Shown: positions 1-7,909 of the stretch, one piece after another
How positions within the stretch are numbered: position 1 is the first letter of the stretch
How the letters are laid out: every line of letters starts with the position of its first letter
The notes under the pieces: model-generated
The model's database searches: none
The model's input: only the letters and a program-made list of their open reading frames with translations
Told to the model about the DNA's origin: nothing
Program-made: the position numbers and the translations under genes
Source of the DNA: an uncultured Coprococcus sp.
GTDB lineage: Bacteria; Bacillota; Clostridia; Lachnospirales; Lachnospiraceae
Direction of reading: 5' to 3'
Length of the DNA: 22,160 bases
Assembly (NCBI GenBank): GCA_900548215.1
Contig: URJI01000048.1
Location: 1-22,160, forward strand

Positions 1-428
1 GAACACCACTGGTTATATACCTTTGGCAGATCACGATATGACTGAATATCATTCTTGTAGAAATCACAGAACAGAGTCTCTGATGTAGGTCTCACACACA
101 TACGCTCTGTAAGAGGATTGAGTCCACCGTAAGTAACCCATGCTACCTCCGGTGCAAATCCCTCAACGTGATCCTTCTCCTTCTCAAGAAGGCTCTCTGG
201 AATCAGCATAGGCATATACACATTCTCCACACCTGTTGCCTTAAATCTCTCATCAAGCTGCTTCTGTATAAGCTCCCAGATTGCATATCCTGCAGGCTTG
301 ATAGCCATACATCCCTTTACGTTGGTATATGCGATAAGTCCTGCTTTGAGGACAACGTCAGTATACCACTGTGCAAAATCTTCATCCATGGAAGTAATAG
401 CTTCAACCATCTTCTTATCGTTTGCCAT
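1..428 (-). CDS. proS: Prolyl-tRNA synthetase, 5' part (runs off the window)
   Basis: Class II aminoacyl-tRNA synthetase that charges tRNA-Pro in the cytoplasm; only the first ~142 residues are present. The translation begins MANDKKMVEAITSMDEDF and contains motif-2-type signatures of ProRS (VRPTSETLF, then SYRDLP and NQWC). The early GYAIWELIQ and NVYMPMLIPESLL stretches match the short eukaryote/archaea-type ProRS, which lacks the bacterial insertion domain. That type occurs in many Clostridia. The ATG at 428 is preceded by an AAGGAG ribosome site about 7 nt upstream. A 21-bp hairpin separates it from the upstream small gene. I see no T-box signature in the short leader. The family call is firm; the C-terminal part cannot be assessed. 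Confidence 0.93.
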   Translation of the reverse strand, partial: MANDKKMVEAITSMDEDFAQWYTDVVLKAGLIAYTNVKGCMAIKPAGYAIWELIQKQLDERFKATGVENVYMPMLIPESLLEKEKDHVEGFAPEVAWVTYGGLNPLTERMCVRPTSETLFCDFYKNDIQSYRDLPKVYNQWC

Positions 429-492
429 CTTATTTATCTCCTTATTTTCATAACATTCTTTGATTAACAACGCTCTTTTTAATCTACAAAAT

Positions 493-537
493 TTCAAGAC
501 GGATGTCAACACGAAACGTGCTAACACCCGTCCTGAA
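493..537 (-). terminator. Long 21-bp hairpin between the 68-aa gene and proS
   Basis: The arms at 493-513 and 517-537 pair without mismatch on the minus-strand transcript if four G-U pairs are allowed, around a 3-nt loop. It begins 8 nt after the TAA of the 68-aa gene and about 65 nt before the proS start. Only a short ATTTTG follows, not a long U-tract, so it is a poor classical terminator. A processing or attenuating hairpin, or a small repeat element, is equally possible. Confidence 0.5.
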
Positions 538-545
538 CATCTCAA

Positions 546-752
546 TTACCAAACATCTTTCTCTGAAAAATATTCTCCTGACTTCATTTCTTTATCACTT
601 TTGTCGATTATTTTTGCCTCTCCTGGAGTTACCTTTGTGAAATCAGGATCCCATTCCTTTATCAAATGCTTTACCAATTCATTTATAAGTAACACTTCAT
701 TTTCTGGCAGCATTGCTAACATTTCTGCGGTCTGAGATACTAAGCTGTTCAT
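546..752 (-). CDS. Small 68-aa orphan protein, antitoxin-like
   Basis: I do not recognise a named family. The protein is acidic and helical: an N-terminal half of SQTAEMLAMLPENEV and LLINELVKHLIKEWDPDF type, followed by a charged linker ending SEKDVW. The layout (short helix, an L-P-x-x-E turn, a second amphipathic helix with a W-DPDF motif, disordered acidic tail) resembles small antitoxins often found in Lachnospiraceae genomes. No toxin gene is next to it: rluA-type upstream, proS downstream. The start ATG at 752 has a GAGGTG ribosome site about 6 nt upstream, which supports real translation. A role as an orphan antitoxin is only inference. Confidence 0.65.
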   Translation of the reverse strand: MNSLVSQTAEMLAMLPENEVLLINELVKHLIKEWDPDFTKVTPGEAKIIDKSDKEMKSGEYFSEKDVW

Positions 753-868
753 ATAAACACCTCTTTCTGCTTATATATGCCTCCTCGAGTTCCAATATCT
801 ATAATAGACAAAATCAAGTAAAGATATTAAAATGATAATTTTATTATATAGTTATAATTTATTTATTC

Positions 869-887
869 AATGTTTTTATAAAACATT
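869..887 (-). other. AT-rich hairpin after the pseudouridine synthase gene
   Basis: AATGTTTT and AAAACATT pair perfectly around a 3-nt loop, 17 nt past the stop of the upstream gene. There is no G/C clamp or U-tract, so termination is uncertain. The surrounding 753-903 gap is very AT-rich. It holds a TATTATAGAT -10-like stretch near 795-806 with no good -35. Confidence 0.3.
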
Positions 888-903
888 TTAGCTCTATTCT
901 CCC

Positions 904-1605
904 TTAGAACTCATCCAGATCCAATATCGCAAATGCTCCGCCCTCCGGCTCATGCTTGAACACCATATGTTCCCCTGTGGTCGGGTGGTCAAATTCAAGT
1001 CTTGAAGCGTGAAGTCCGATCTCTTTATATTTCTTCTTCGTCTTCTGGAACTTTGGGTTATACTTCGTATCGCCCCATATTCCGCACTTTCTCTTCGCAA
1101 ACTGTGCCCTGATCTGGTGATGTCTGCCAGTTATGAGCTCTACCAGAATATATGAAAGTACGCCCTCATCGGTGTCCATGACATCCAGAACCTCATACTC
1201 AAGCTCCGAATACTTTGCCCCTGGAGTGTCCTTATCCACGATCTTTGTCACATTATCCTTCGTGTCGTGAAGGAGATAATCCTTGAGTACACCCTGGTCG
1301 TTAGGAAGTTCACCGGTGAGGATTGCCTGATAATACTTCATCATGGAACCGTCCTCACTCTGCTTTGACAGAACTGCTGCTGCCTCAGGTGTCTTCGCAA
1401 ATACCATCACACCGCCAACAGGCCTGTCCAGCCTATGGATTGGAACAAGATATGGCTCCTCTTTTCTATTCTCACGTTCATATATCCGAAGCTTCAGCAT
1501 ACTCACCATACTCTCAGAATTGGTCTTGTCCGGCTGAGTCGGCACCCCACAAGGCTTCACCGCCACGATTATGTCTTTATCTTCATGTAAAATGTTTAAT
1601 TTCAT
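904..1605 (-). CDS. RluA-family pseudouridine synthase
   Basis: Isomerises specific uridines in rRNA or tRNA to pseudouridine. The 233-aa protein has the RluA/RluD catalytic core: HRLDRPVGGVMVFAKT around residues 57-72, with the catalytic Asp in HRLD, and the later signature TGRHHQIRAQFA. The early KPCGVPTQ stretch is also typical. There is no N-terminal S4 domain, so it is a short single-domain member like many Firmicutes paralogs; the target nucleotide cannot be told from sequence. The ATG at 1605 is preceded by AAAGGGGAC. It lies 134 nt downstream of the response regulator gene, separated by a long hairpin, so co-transcription is uncertain. Confidence 0.92.
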   Translation of the reverse strand: MKLNILHEDKDIIVAVKPCGVPTQPDKTNSESMVSMLKLRIYERENRKEEPYLVPIHRLDRPVGGVMVFAKTPEAAAVLSKQSEDGSMMKYYQAILTGELPNDQGVLKDYLLHDTKDNVTKIVDKDTPGAKYSELEYEVLDVMDTDEGVLSYILVELITGRHHQIRAQFAKRKCGIWGDTKYNPKFQKTKKKYKEIGLHASRLEFDHPTTGEHMVFKHEPEGGAFAILDLDEF

Positions 1606-1679
1606 TGTTTTGTCCCCTTTTTATGCATTCGCATTCCTGCCTATCTGCATACATGCTCATGAATATCTGCCCATCCGAT

Positions 1680-1720
1680 GAACATGCAGCGTTTCATGCA
1701 AGCATGAACGCTGCATGTTC
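1680..1720 (-). other. Long intergenic hairpin (about 19 bp, one bulge)
   Basis: The arms at 1680-1699 and 1702-1720 are complementary apart from one extra T, around a 2-nt loop. It starts about 20 nt after the response regulator stop codon on the transcript. No U-tract follows, so it is not a standard Rho-independent terminator. It could cap the 3' end, act as a processing site, or be a mobile small repeat. The rest of the 1606-1739 gap is rich in GCATG/TATGC words. Confidence 0.5.
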
Positions 1721-1739
1721 GCCGTCTGGGGCTTTCTTA

Positions 1740-2429
1740 TCACATCCTAAATCTGTAGCCAACGCCCCATACAGTCTCAATATACTGCGGATTGGATGTG
1801 TCAAACTCAATCTTCTCTCTGATCTTCTTGATATGGACGGTAACCGTGGCGATATCGCCTATGCTGTCCATATTCCATATCCTGCTGAATAATTCATCCT
1901 TGGAAAATACCTTATTCGGGTTGCTTGCAAGGAAGCACAGAATGTCGAACTCTTTATTTGTAAATACCTTCTCTTCATTGTCCACATATACTCGTCTGTC
2001 CGTCTTGTCTATCTTCAGGCCTCTGATCTCGATGACATCATTCTTGAGTGCTGTAGATCCGACAAGTCTCTCATATCTTGATATGTGTGCCTTTACTCTT
2101 GCCACCAGCTCACTTGGGCTGAATGGTTTTGTCACATAATCGTCAACACCCAGGCCAAGACCTCTGATCTTGTCTATATCGTTTTTCTTCGCTGTGACCA
2201 TGATGATAGGAATATCCTTCTTCTCTCTGATCTGCTTGCATATCTCAAAGCCATCGACCTCAGGAAGCATGAGATCAAGAAGTATCAGACTGTATTCCTC
2301 ATTCAAAGCCTTCTCAAGACCTTTAAGTCCGTTCGTCTCTATCTCAACCTCGAAATCATTGAGCTCGAGATAATCTCGCTCAAGTTCAGCTATACTAAGT
2401 TCATCCTCTATTATCAGTATCCTGCTCAT
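1740..2429 (-). CDS. OmpR/PhoB-family response regulator
   Basis: DNA-binding output protein of a two-component system. The 229 residues comprise an N-terminal receiver domain (acidic pair E8/D9, phospho-acceptor D52 in LLDLMLPEVDG, T79, K101 in TKPF) and a C-terminal winged helix (about residues 130-229) ending in the typical VTVHIKKIREKI and WGVGYRFRM. Its start overlaps the 3' end of the kinase gene by 29 nt and has an AAAGGAGAG ribosome site inside the kinase reading frame, so the pair is translationally coupled. Regulon unknown; the neighbouring envelope operon is a plausible but unproven target. Confidence 0.95.
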   Translation of the reverse strand: MSRILIIEDELSIAELERDYLELNDFEVEIETNGLKGLEKALNEEYSLILLDLMLPEVDGFEICKQIREKKDIPIIMVTAKKNDIDKIRGLGLGVDDYVTKPFSPSELVARVKAHISRYERLVGSTALKNDVIEIRGLKIDKTDRRVYVDNEEKVFTNKEFDILCFLASNPNKVFSKDELFSRIWNMDSIGDIATVTVHIKKIREKIEFDTSNPQYIETVWGVGYRFRM

Positions 2430-4101
2430 CTGTATCTCTCCTTTTCTTCAACGGGTTCTTTATCTGTATAGTATTCTTCTTCTGTCCATCTTTTCTGGAA
2501 TTTTCCTTCTTCTGGGAACCTTCGACTACCGATTCGTCCCCATCGAAAATCTCATTTTCAGCTGTCCTGGAAATATATTTCTTAAGGGTAAATACCATAG
2601 TAGTTCCCTTGCCAACCTGACTTGTTGCATATATATTACCGCCGTGTTCCTCAACTATCTTCTTGCAGATAGCAAGTCCCAGGCCGCTTCCGCCCCTAGA
2701 CTGTCTGGCGCTGTCTGCCCTGTACATTCTGTCAAATATATGTGGCAGGCTATCTGAATCTATTCCACGTCCATTATCGCTTATGGCTATCTTCACCTCG
2801 GCATCATTGTCATATATGTTGATATCTATCTGCCCATATTCTTTATCCATATACTTTATAGAGTTAGTCACGATATTGTTTATGACTCTCTTCAGCTGAT
2901 CCGGATCAACTATGACCATTACATCGTCATCGCAGTAATTCTTATATGTGAGTTTCATATCCTTCGACATCAGCGTGGCATGAATTTCCTCCATACAGTC
3001 ATTGAAATAATCCTTCACAGACACTCTGTGGAACTCATATGGAATTGCATTGTTGTTGATGTTTGTGTACAGCGAAAGCTCATTTATCAGGCTGTCCATC
3101 TCATTTGCCTTGCTGTATATCATCTTCAGATATCTGTCACGCTTCTCTGGCGTGTCGGCAACACCGTCCATAATTCCCTCAACATAGCCCTTGATGGTCG
3201 TTATAGGGGTTCTAAGATCGTGGGATATATTGCTTATGAGCTGTCTGTTCTCCTCCTCATACCGCATCTTGGTCTTTGTAAAATCGCAAAGCTTCTGCCT
3301 CATATTCTCAAATGACTCACACAACTCTCCCACTTCATCCTCACGATTCGCTCCAATATCAATCTTCTCATCAAGATTGCCGGATCCCATGCGCTCCGCA
3401 GCCTCTTTCAGTTTTACCAGAGGATTGACAAACTGCTGATATACAAGAACAGCCACTACTCCGCTGAGGATAATCATAATTATGATCATTAATATGATGT
3501 ATCCCAAAATAGTTCCTCTGAAGCTGTCAACATAACTACCGTAATATGTAAGCAGGTATATGTCCACATCCTGTCCGTTGCATACATACGTGATCTGATT
3601 ACACAGATACAAAGACGGCTGGGTCATAAGGTATTCCTGAACCCGTATTCCACTGCTCTCTGCCACGTCATCTGTATCCTGCGAACCATCAAATTCTATG
3701 GCATTTATATTCTCACTTGTGTCATTCTTCTGAAGCTGACTCTTCAGTGCATCAGAAAAATTATCCACACCTACATACAGATATTCACCATCAACCTTGA
3801 CAACGACATTCGTGTTGTTTGCTGTGGTCTTCATATTCAGAGCACGGGCATTTTCATCATCGATATAATACTCCGGGTCACTCTTAACCTTATTTATAAT
3901 CTGTTCCCGCTGAGCGGATATAGCTTTATATACATCGTTCACCGGATCACTTGCCGAATACAGCCACTGAAGCGAATGAGCCTTTCCATAGGTTCCTGTT
4001 ATAAAATATCTGCCTATGATCATGGTTCCTATGATCATTGACACAAATGCTGAAAGCCATATTATTACTATTGCACATTTTACTTTCTTAGTGATATTCA
4101 T
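2401..4101 (-). CDS. Membrane sensor histidine kinase
   Basis: Partner of the adjacent response regulator, 566 aa. Order: TM1 about residues 7-30, an extracytoplasmic sensor region of roughly 160 residues, TM2 about 198-222, HAMP (VNPLVKLKEAAERM), HisKA with the phosphorylated H294 in NISHDLRTP, then HATPase_c with the N box (INNIVTNSIKYM), ISDNGRGID and GGSGLGLAIC. A charged tail of about 55 residues follows the catalytic domain and is longer than usual. A GTG 15 nt upstream (4116) would add five residues. I prefer the ATG at 4101 because GGGAG lies 8 nt before it and the GTG overlaps that site. The sensor domain has no motif I recognise, so the signal is unknown. Confidence 0.94.
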   Translation of the reverse strand: MNITKKVKCAIVIIWLSAFVSMIIGTMIIGRYFITGTYGKAHSLQWLYSASDPVNDVYKAISAQREQIINKVKSDPEYYIDDENARALNMKTTANNTNVVVKVDGEYLYVGVDNFSDALKSQLQKNDTSENINAIEFDGSQDTDDVAESSGIRVQEYLMTQPSLYLCNQITYVCNGQDVDIYLLTYYGSYVDSFRGTILGYIILMIIIMIILSGVVAVLVYQQFVNPLVKLKEAAERMGSGNLDEKIDIGANREDEVGELCESFENMRQKLCDFTKTKMRYEEENRQLISNISHDLRTPITTIKGYVEGIMDGVADTPEKRDRYLKMIYSKANEMDSLINELSLYTNINNNAIPYEFHRVSVKDYFNDCMEEIHATLMSKDMKLTYKNYCDDDVMVIVDPDQLKRVINNIVTNSIKYMDKEYGQIDINIYDNDAEVKIAISDNGRGIDSDSLPHIFDRMYRADSARQSRGGSGLGLAICKKIVEEHGGNIYATSQVGKGTTMVFTLKKYISRTAENEIFDGDESVVEGSQKKENSRKDGQKKNTIQIKNPLKKRRDTDEQDTDNRG

Positions 4102-4177
4102 ATTCTCAACTCCCACATCTACTATACCATGAAACCACCCGGCCAGTGTATGAAGTTTTTATAAACTGTAAAATTCC

Positions 4178-4837
4178 CTATCTGTTCTTCTTTTTAAAAA
4201 GTCCACGTCTCCTTCCACTCACCTCAGAAGCGGCTATTTCCTGTCTTGCCTGCTGATATTCACGAAGCGTTGAATCCAGTTTTCTGTATCTTGCCTCCTC
4301 CTGTTCCTCCTTCTCTCTGATGATCACATCCATCTGCTTCATCACATCATCCGTCACAGCTGCCGACACAGACTGTGTGATGACCTTCAAATTGTCCTTT
4401 ATGGAGTTGCTGACTATCTTGTCCATCAGATTTTGAAACTGTGCCATCTTAAAATCTACAATTCTGGTATTGTCTTTATCATCATCACAGCTCACTCGTA
4501 TGGAGTCTATCTTTTTCATATCCAGCAGGCCACTCTCTTTTATCACATCAGCAGTGTCTGATTTATCTGCATCCTCCGCAGTATTTTTCTCAGCTTCACC
4601 ATCCAGAAGATCATACATCTTGTGAGCTATATCCTTTATAGCCTTTAACTGTATACCCTTGTCCTTCAGAGTCTTCACTCTCTGGAGTATCTTAATATCC
4701 TGCTCACTGTAACACCTGTGGCCCATCTCATTTCTATGTATTTTGATATCAAGCTCTTCCTCCCAATAACGAAGCACATGTGTCTCGACCTCAACCATAA
4801 CTGCCGCCTCACTTATGCTGTAAACTTTTTCTGCCAT
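4178..4837 (-). CDS. MerR-type helix-turn-helix protein with long coiled coil
   Basis: A 219-aa protein. Residues ~5-70 form a MerR HTH (YSISEAAVMVEVETHVLRYW, then GHRCYSEQDIKILQRVKTL), followed by an acidic linker (~80-125) and a helical, charged segment (~130-205) predicted as coiled coil, ending in the basic RRRGLFKKKNR. No ligand-binding Cys cluster or effector domain is present. It may therefore be a structural or topological DNA-binding protein (the RacA type joins a MerR HTH to a coiled coil) rather than a metal or drug sensor. The ATG at 4837 has a perfect AAGGAGG 8 nt upstream; a TTG 33 nt earlier lacks one. It precedes the kinase gene by 76 nt. Confidence 0.85.
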   Translation of the reverse strand: MAEKVYSISEAAVMVEVETHVLRYWEEELDIKIHRNEMGHRCYSEQDIKILQRVKTLKDKGIQLKAIKDIAHKMYDLLDGEAEKNTAEDADKSDTADVIKESGLLDMKKIDSIRVSCDDDKDNTRIVDFKMAQFQNLMDKIVSNSIKDNLKVITQSVSAAVTDDVMKQMDVIIREKEEQEEARYRKLDSTLREYQQARQEIAASEVSGRRRGLFKKKNR

Positions 4838-4910
4838 CTGTATATCCTCCTTATTTCTAAAAACCAGCAAATTTTAGTCGTTCAATAGTAAAACCGACTT
4901 TCCAGATATA

Positions 4911-4939
4911 ATTTTAAGGATATTAACAGCCAGTCTCAA
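4911..4939 (-). promoter_or_regulatory. Predicted sigma-A promoter of the MerR-type gene
   Basis: TTGAGA (4939-4934) and TAAAAT (4916-4911) are separated by 17 nt, about 75 nt upstream of the MerR-type start and just after the upstream operon terminator. It probably also transcribes the kinase/regulator pair. Confidence 0.6.
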
Positions 4940-4984
4940 CGAATATCGTCATTCAAGTTTTTGCAGAAAACAGTATTATTCGTC

Positions 4985-5025
4985 AAAAAAACCTTCCGGA
5001 GCTGTCACGCTTTCCGGAAGGTTTT
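4985..5025 (-). terminator. Rho-independent terminator of the FHA-SEDS-LDT operon
   Basis: On the minus strand, AAAACCTTCCGGA pairs with TCCGGAAGGTTTT around a 12-nt loop and is followed by a run of seven T. It lies 43 nt after the lipoprotein stop codon and closes the seven-gene operon. Confidence 0.93.
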
Positions 5026-5068
5026 CTGAATAGTTTTTATTATCTGTAATTTTGATCGTTATATGTGA

Positions 5069-5935
5069 TCAGTTATTTATCTTTGTTATAAGAAAATATC
5101 CATCATCCATCCACTTAAAATGAACATTCTTGTAATTGGTTCCTATGATATATTCTGATCCGTCTTCTGACAATCTGAGCTGATCCTTATCCTTGTCAGA
5201 ATTCAGTGCCTTCAAAAGGATATCTGTAAATATGTGATCCGGATCAAGTGCCATGAGTTCATTCTCATTTGCCACTGACTGACCTTCACCAAGTTCCTGA
5301 GGGTAGTAGATCATATCCTTCAAAGTCTTCAGATCTTTGTCATTGAAAACTGTTCTGATTCTGTCCGCAAATTCCTGACTTCCAGTATCTATCTGATCCT
5401 TGACATCCAATCTCTCCATATATCTGTTCTCAAATGTAATATGGGTCAGTATATCCCTTAGTACCTCATCCGTCGCCGTCACATACACATACAATGAATA
5501 GTTGATTGTTCCATCACTCCAAAACGCAATTCTTCCCGGATTCAAAGTATAAAATGTTGCATGACACCCCTGGACATCAGTGTATATCATATCACCGTTG
5601 CTGGTATTGTTTACTCCTGCCAGAGTATAGGATTCATACTTATATGAACCTCTGAGCTCAGTTTTTACTCCGTTATACCTGAAACTGACTATTCCTATAT
5701 CGCCTGAGATTGTATACTTTACATCTGTTATGCCTTTACAGCTATGGTCTACATCAAGGTATATACCTATCTGTGTCAGGTCATCGGGGGATGACACCTC
5801 CCCACTCTTCACGACTGTATGTGTGCTTTTCACGTCATCTGACGCATCTCCGCATCCCGGCAGTATTGCCAGCATACATACTGCGATCAATATACATATT
5901 ATTTTCTTTATACCCATATCAGATATATATCTCAT
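5069..5935 (-). CDS. Secreted lipoprotein of unknown function
   Basis: 288 aa. The N-terminus has a basic/hydrophobic signal ending in the lipobox LAILPGC (Cys28 lipidated), so the mature protein is anchored on the outer face of the membrane. A first region (about 55-175) is beta-rich (GDIGIVSFRYNG, GSYKYESYTLAG). A second (about 185-288) begins with an EFADRIRTVFNDKDLKTL helix and ends in strands (FKWMDDGYFLITKI), compatible with an NTF2-like fold; that is inference only. Start: ATG at 5935 with GGAG 6 nt upstream, 12 nt after the L,D-transpeptidase stop; an in-frame ATG at 5917 has a weaker site. Last gene of the operon. Confidence 0.82.
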   Translation of the reverse strand: MRYISDMGIKKIICILIAVCMLAILPGCGDASDDVKSTHTVVKSGEVSSPDDLTQIGIYLDVDHSCKGITDVKYTISGDIGIVSFRYNGVKTELRGSYKYESYTLAGVNNTSNGDMIYTDVQGCHATFYTLNPGRIAFWSDGTINYSLYVYVTATDEVLRDILTHITFENRYMERLDVKDQIDTGSQEFADRIRTVFNDKDLKTLKDMIYYPQELGEGQSVANENELMALDPDHIFTDILLKALNSDKDKDQLRLSEDGSEYIIGTNYKNVHFKWMDDGYFLITKINN

Positions 5936-5947
5936 ATTCTGCTCCAA

Positions 5948-7885
5948 TTACCAGGCTATTCCCTGATGACATCCCAGCTCCTTACACTTATATGCCATTG
6001 TAGGGTCTGTAGGATCCCATGTATGGCTGTAGTCGAGCTGTACTGATGATGGCTTAGGGAATGGACCATCTTCATTGCTTTCAAATATAGTTACTTTTGT
6101 TCCAAGTTCACAGTTATCATATATCCACTTTGCATCTCCTGCCTTAAGTCTTATACATCCATGGGAACACGTAGTTCCAAGCTGGTTATAAGCGCTTACA
6201 GAGAGTGTTGTAGGATCCTGTGAGCCATAATATACTGAATGGAATAATATATCACCTGTGATAAGTGTATCCCACTGTCCATAACAAGGTCCCATGAGAG
6301 TCCACCATCTTCCCTTCATAGGAGTATAAAATGTTCCAACTGGTGTTGAATCTCCTCCTGAACATACAAATGCTTTTACAGGAATGATATATCCATTGTC
6401 ACCATCCTTTGCATATGCTGTCACAACATTCAGTGTCTTATTTACCTTTATCTCATATGAATCCTGTTTGCCGAGTACCGCATCCACATCGATAAGTCTC
6501 TGTCCATCTTTTCCAAAGTAAAACTTATATCCATTTGCATATGCCCATCTCTTCTGATACATTACACCCTTGTCACCAAAGTAATAGTAATTGCCTCCGA
6601 TATTGGTATATCCTGTAACAGGAGTTCCGCCATTTTTCAGATAATATGTATATTTACCTACTGTTCTCCATCCATCTGAGGTGATAAGTGCACCATATTC
6701 AGTGAACAGATAAAGCTTTCCACCTATCTTTGCAGGACCTGTATATGCAACACCGTTGCTTCTGTAGTACATCTTGTTGCCATGGCCTGTGGTGTACCAG
6801 CCTGTGTATGGTTTTCCATCTGAATCAAAACGATAAGCTATTCCGTTTACCTTCTTTACACCGCCGGTCAGATATCCACTGTTTGAAAAATTATAATAAT
6901 AACGGCTGCCCTTCACCTTATGCACGCCGGTATATGCCTTTCCATCTGATCCAAAGTAATATGTCTTACCATCCACAGTTTTCCAGCAATTCTTCATCAT
7001 ATGGCCATCTGCATTGAAATAGTAATTATAGCCGCCCACTTTATGAAGTCCTACATAAGCATAACCTTTTTGTGAAAAATAATACCTGTTACCATTTGTG
7101 GTTGCCCAGACAGACTTCTTCATAGCACCATCAGAGCCAAAATAGTAATAGAACTTTCCAATCTTGCGAATACCCTTCACAGCCTTGCCATTGCTTCCAA
7201 AATAATATGTTCTCTTATTCATTGTCTTCAACATATTCTTCTGGATAATACCTGACTGCGCTGCGTAATACCTGTCGCTTCCAACACGGAATACAAGATT
7301 TCTCACTATGGTACCACCAGGTGCCGCATAATAAATTCTTCCCTTGTAATTTATAAAACTGCTTCTGACAGCTCTTCCTGAGCTTGCAAAATAGTAATAA
7401 TACTTGCCGGATTTTACGATCTTTTTTGTAACAGCTGCGCCATTTGCCGCAAAATACATCTTCTGGCTGCCATTTACCAGTGTAAGTCCTCTGGCCATGG
7501 CATTGCTTGTCTTGCTGAAATAATACAGTTTGCCATTTATATATGTAAGCCCGGATGCTCTTGAACCATCAGCCTTCAGATAATAAGTCTTCTTGACATA
7601 TTTGCCGTTGGAAGACTTCACACTTAGTGTGATGAAACGGTTTCTGAGCTTCACATTGTTCTTGTAATAGTACCATCTGCCTCCAACATGATACCAGCCA
7701 TTTTTTTCTGCCGCAGGCGTTGCATAATCATCCTGATCCACATAATCGTCATATGAGTTCTCCGCAGCGTACACCGTATACATGTTTCCACTGTTTGAAT
7801 TCACAACAGAGTCCACTCCTGTGACACCATTCGACATCAAAAGAGCTGCTGCCGTCGCCAAAACAATTCTTTTTAAATTGAACAT
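5948..7885 (-). CDS. L,D-transpeptidase (YkuD) with cell-wall-binding repeats
   Basis: Secreted 645-aa enzyme that should form peptidoglycan cross-links (3-3) or attach proteins to wall peptides. An N-terminal signal (MFNLKRIVLATAAALLMSNG) is followed, from about residue 62 to 475, by roughly 19 tandem ~20-residue aromatic/glycine repeats of type G-x-x-YYF-x-x-x-G-x-A (YYFGSDGKAYTG is typical), the choline/glucan-binding class. The C-terminal YkuD domain (about 485-605) has H549 in LFHSVYYG and the SHGC motif with H575 and catalytic C577, followed by IRL. A short tail ends CKELGCHQGIAW. It starts 24 nt after the SEDS gene, with GGGAGAAGGA upstream. The ligand of the repeats (teichoic-acid choline or glycan) cannot be told. 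Confidence 0.93.
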   Translation of the reverse strand: MFNLKRIVLATAAALLMSNGVTGVDSVVNSNSGNMYTVYAAENSYDDYVDQDDYATPAAEKNGWYHVGGRWYYYKNNVKLRNRFITLSVKSSNGKYVKKTYYLKADGSRASGLTYINGKLYYFSKTSNAMARGLTLVNGSQKMYFAANGAAVTKKIVKSGKYYYYFASSGRAVRSSFINYKGRIYYAAPGGTIVRNLVFRVGSDRYYAAQSGIIQKNMLKTMNKRTYYFGSNGKAVKGIRKIGKFYYYFGSDGAMKKSVWATTNGNRYYFSQKGYAYVGLHKVGGYNYYFNADGHMMKNCWKTVDGKTYYFGSDGKAYTGVHKVKGSRYYYNFSNSGYLTGGVKKVNGIAYRFDSDGKPYTGWYTTGHGNKMYYRSNGVAYTGPAKIGGKLYLFTEYGALITSDGWRTVGKYTYYLKNGGTPVTGYTNIGGNYYYFGDKGVMYQKRWAYANGYKFYFGKDGQRLIDVDAVLGKQDSYEIKVNKTLNVVTAYAKDGDNGYIIPVKAFVCSGGDSTPVGTFYTPMKGRWWTLMGPCYGQWDTLITGDILFHSVYYGSQDPTTLSVSAYNQLGTTCSHGCIRLKAGDAKWIYDNCELGTKVTIFESNEDGPFPKPSSVQLDYSHTWDPTDPTMAYKCKELGCHQGIAW

Positions 7886-7909
7886 ATTCCTTCTCCCTCT
7901 TACCTATTT

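Noticed and set aside
168..467. A 99-aa open frame on the plus strand
   Set aside because: Antisense to proS, whose protein signature is clear over the same bases.
429..545. T-box riboswitch upstream of proS
   Set aside because: The gap is short, has no GGGTGGNACCGCG-like T-box sequence and only one long hairpin.
1323..1892. A 189-aa open frame on the plus strand spanning the rluA-type start and the hairpin
   Set aside because: It overlaps two convincing genes on the other strand and has no ribosome site or recognisable motif.
4102..4177. MerR-type promoter with a long spacer before the kinase gene
   Set aside because: A TATAGT -10-like word exists, but no acceptable -35 or dyad at 19-20 nt could be found.
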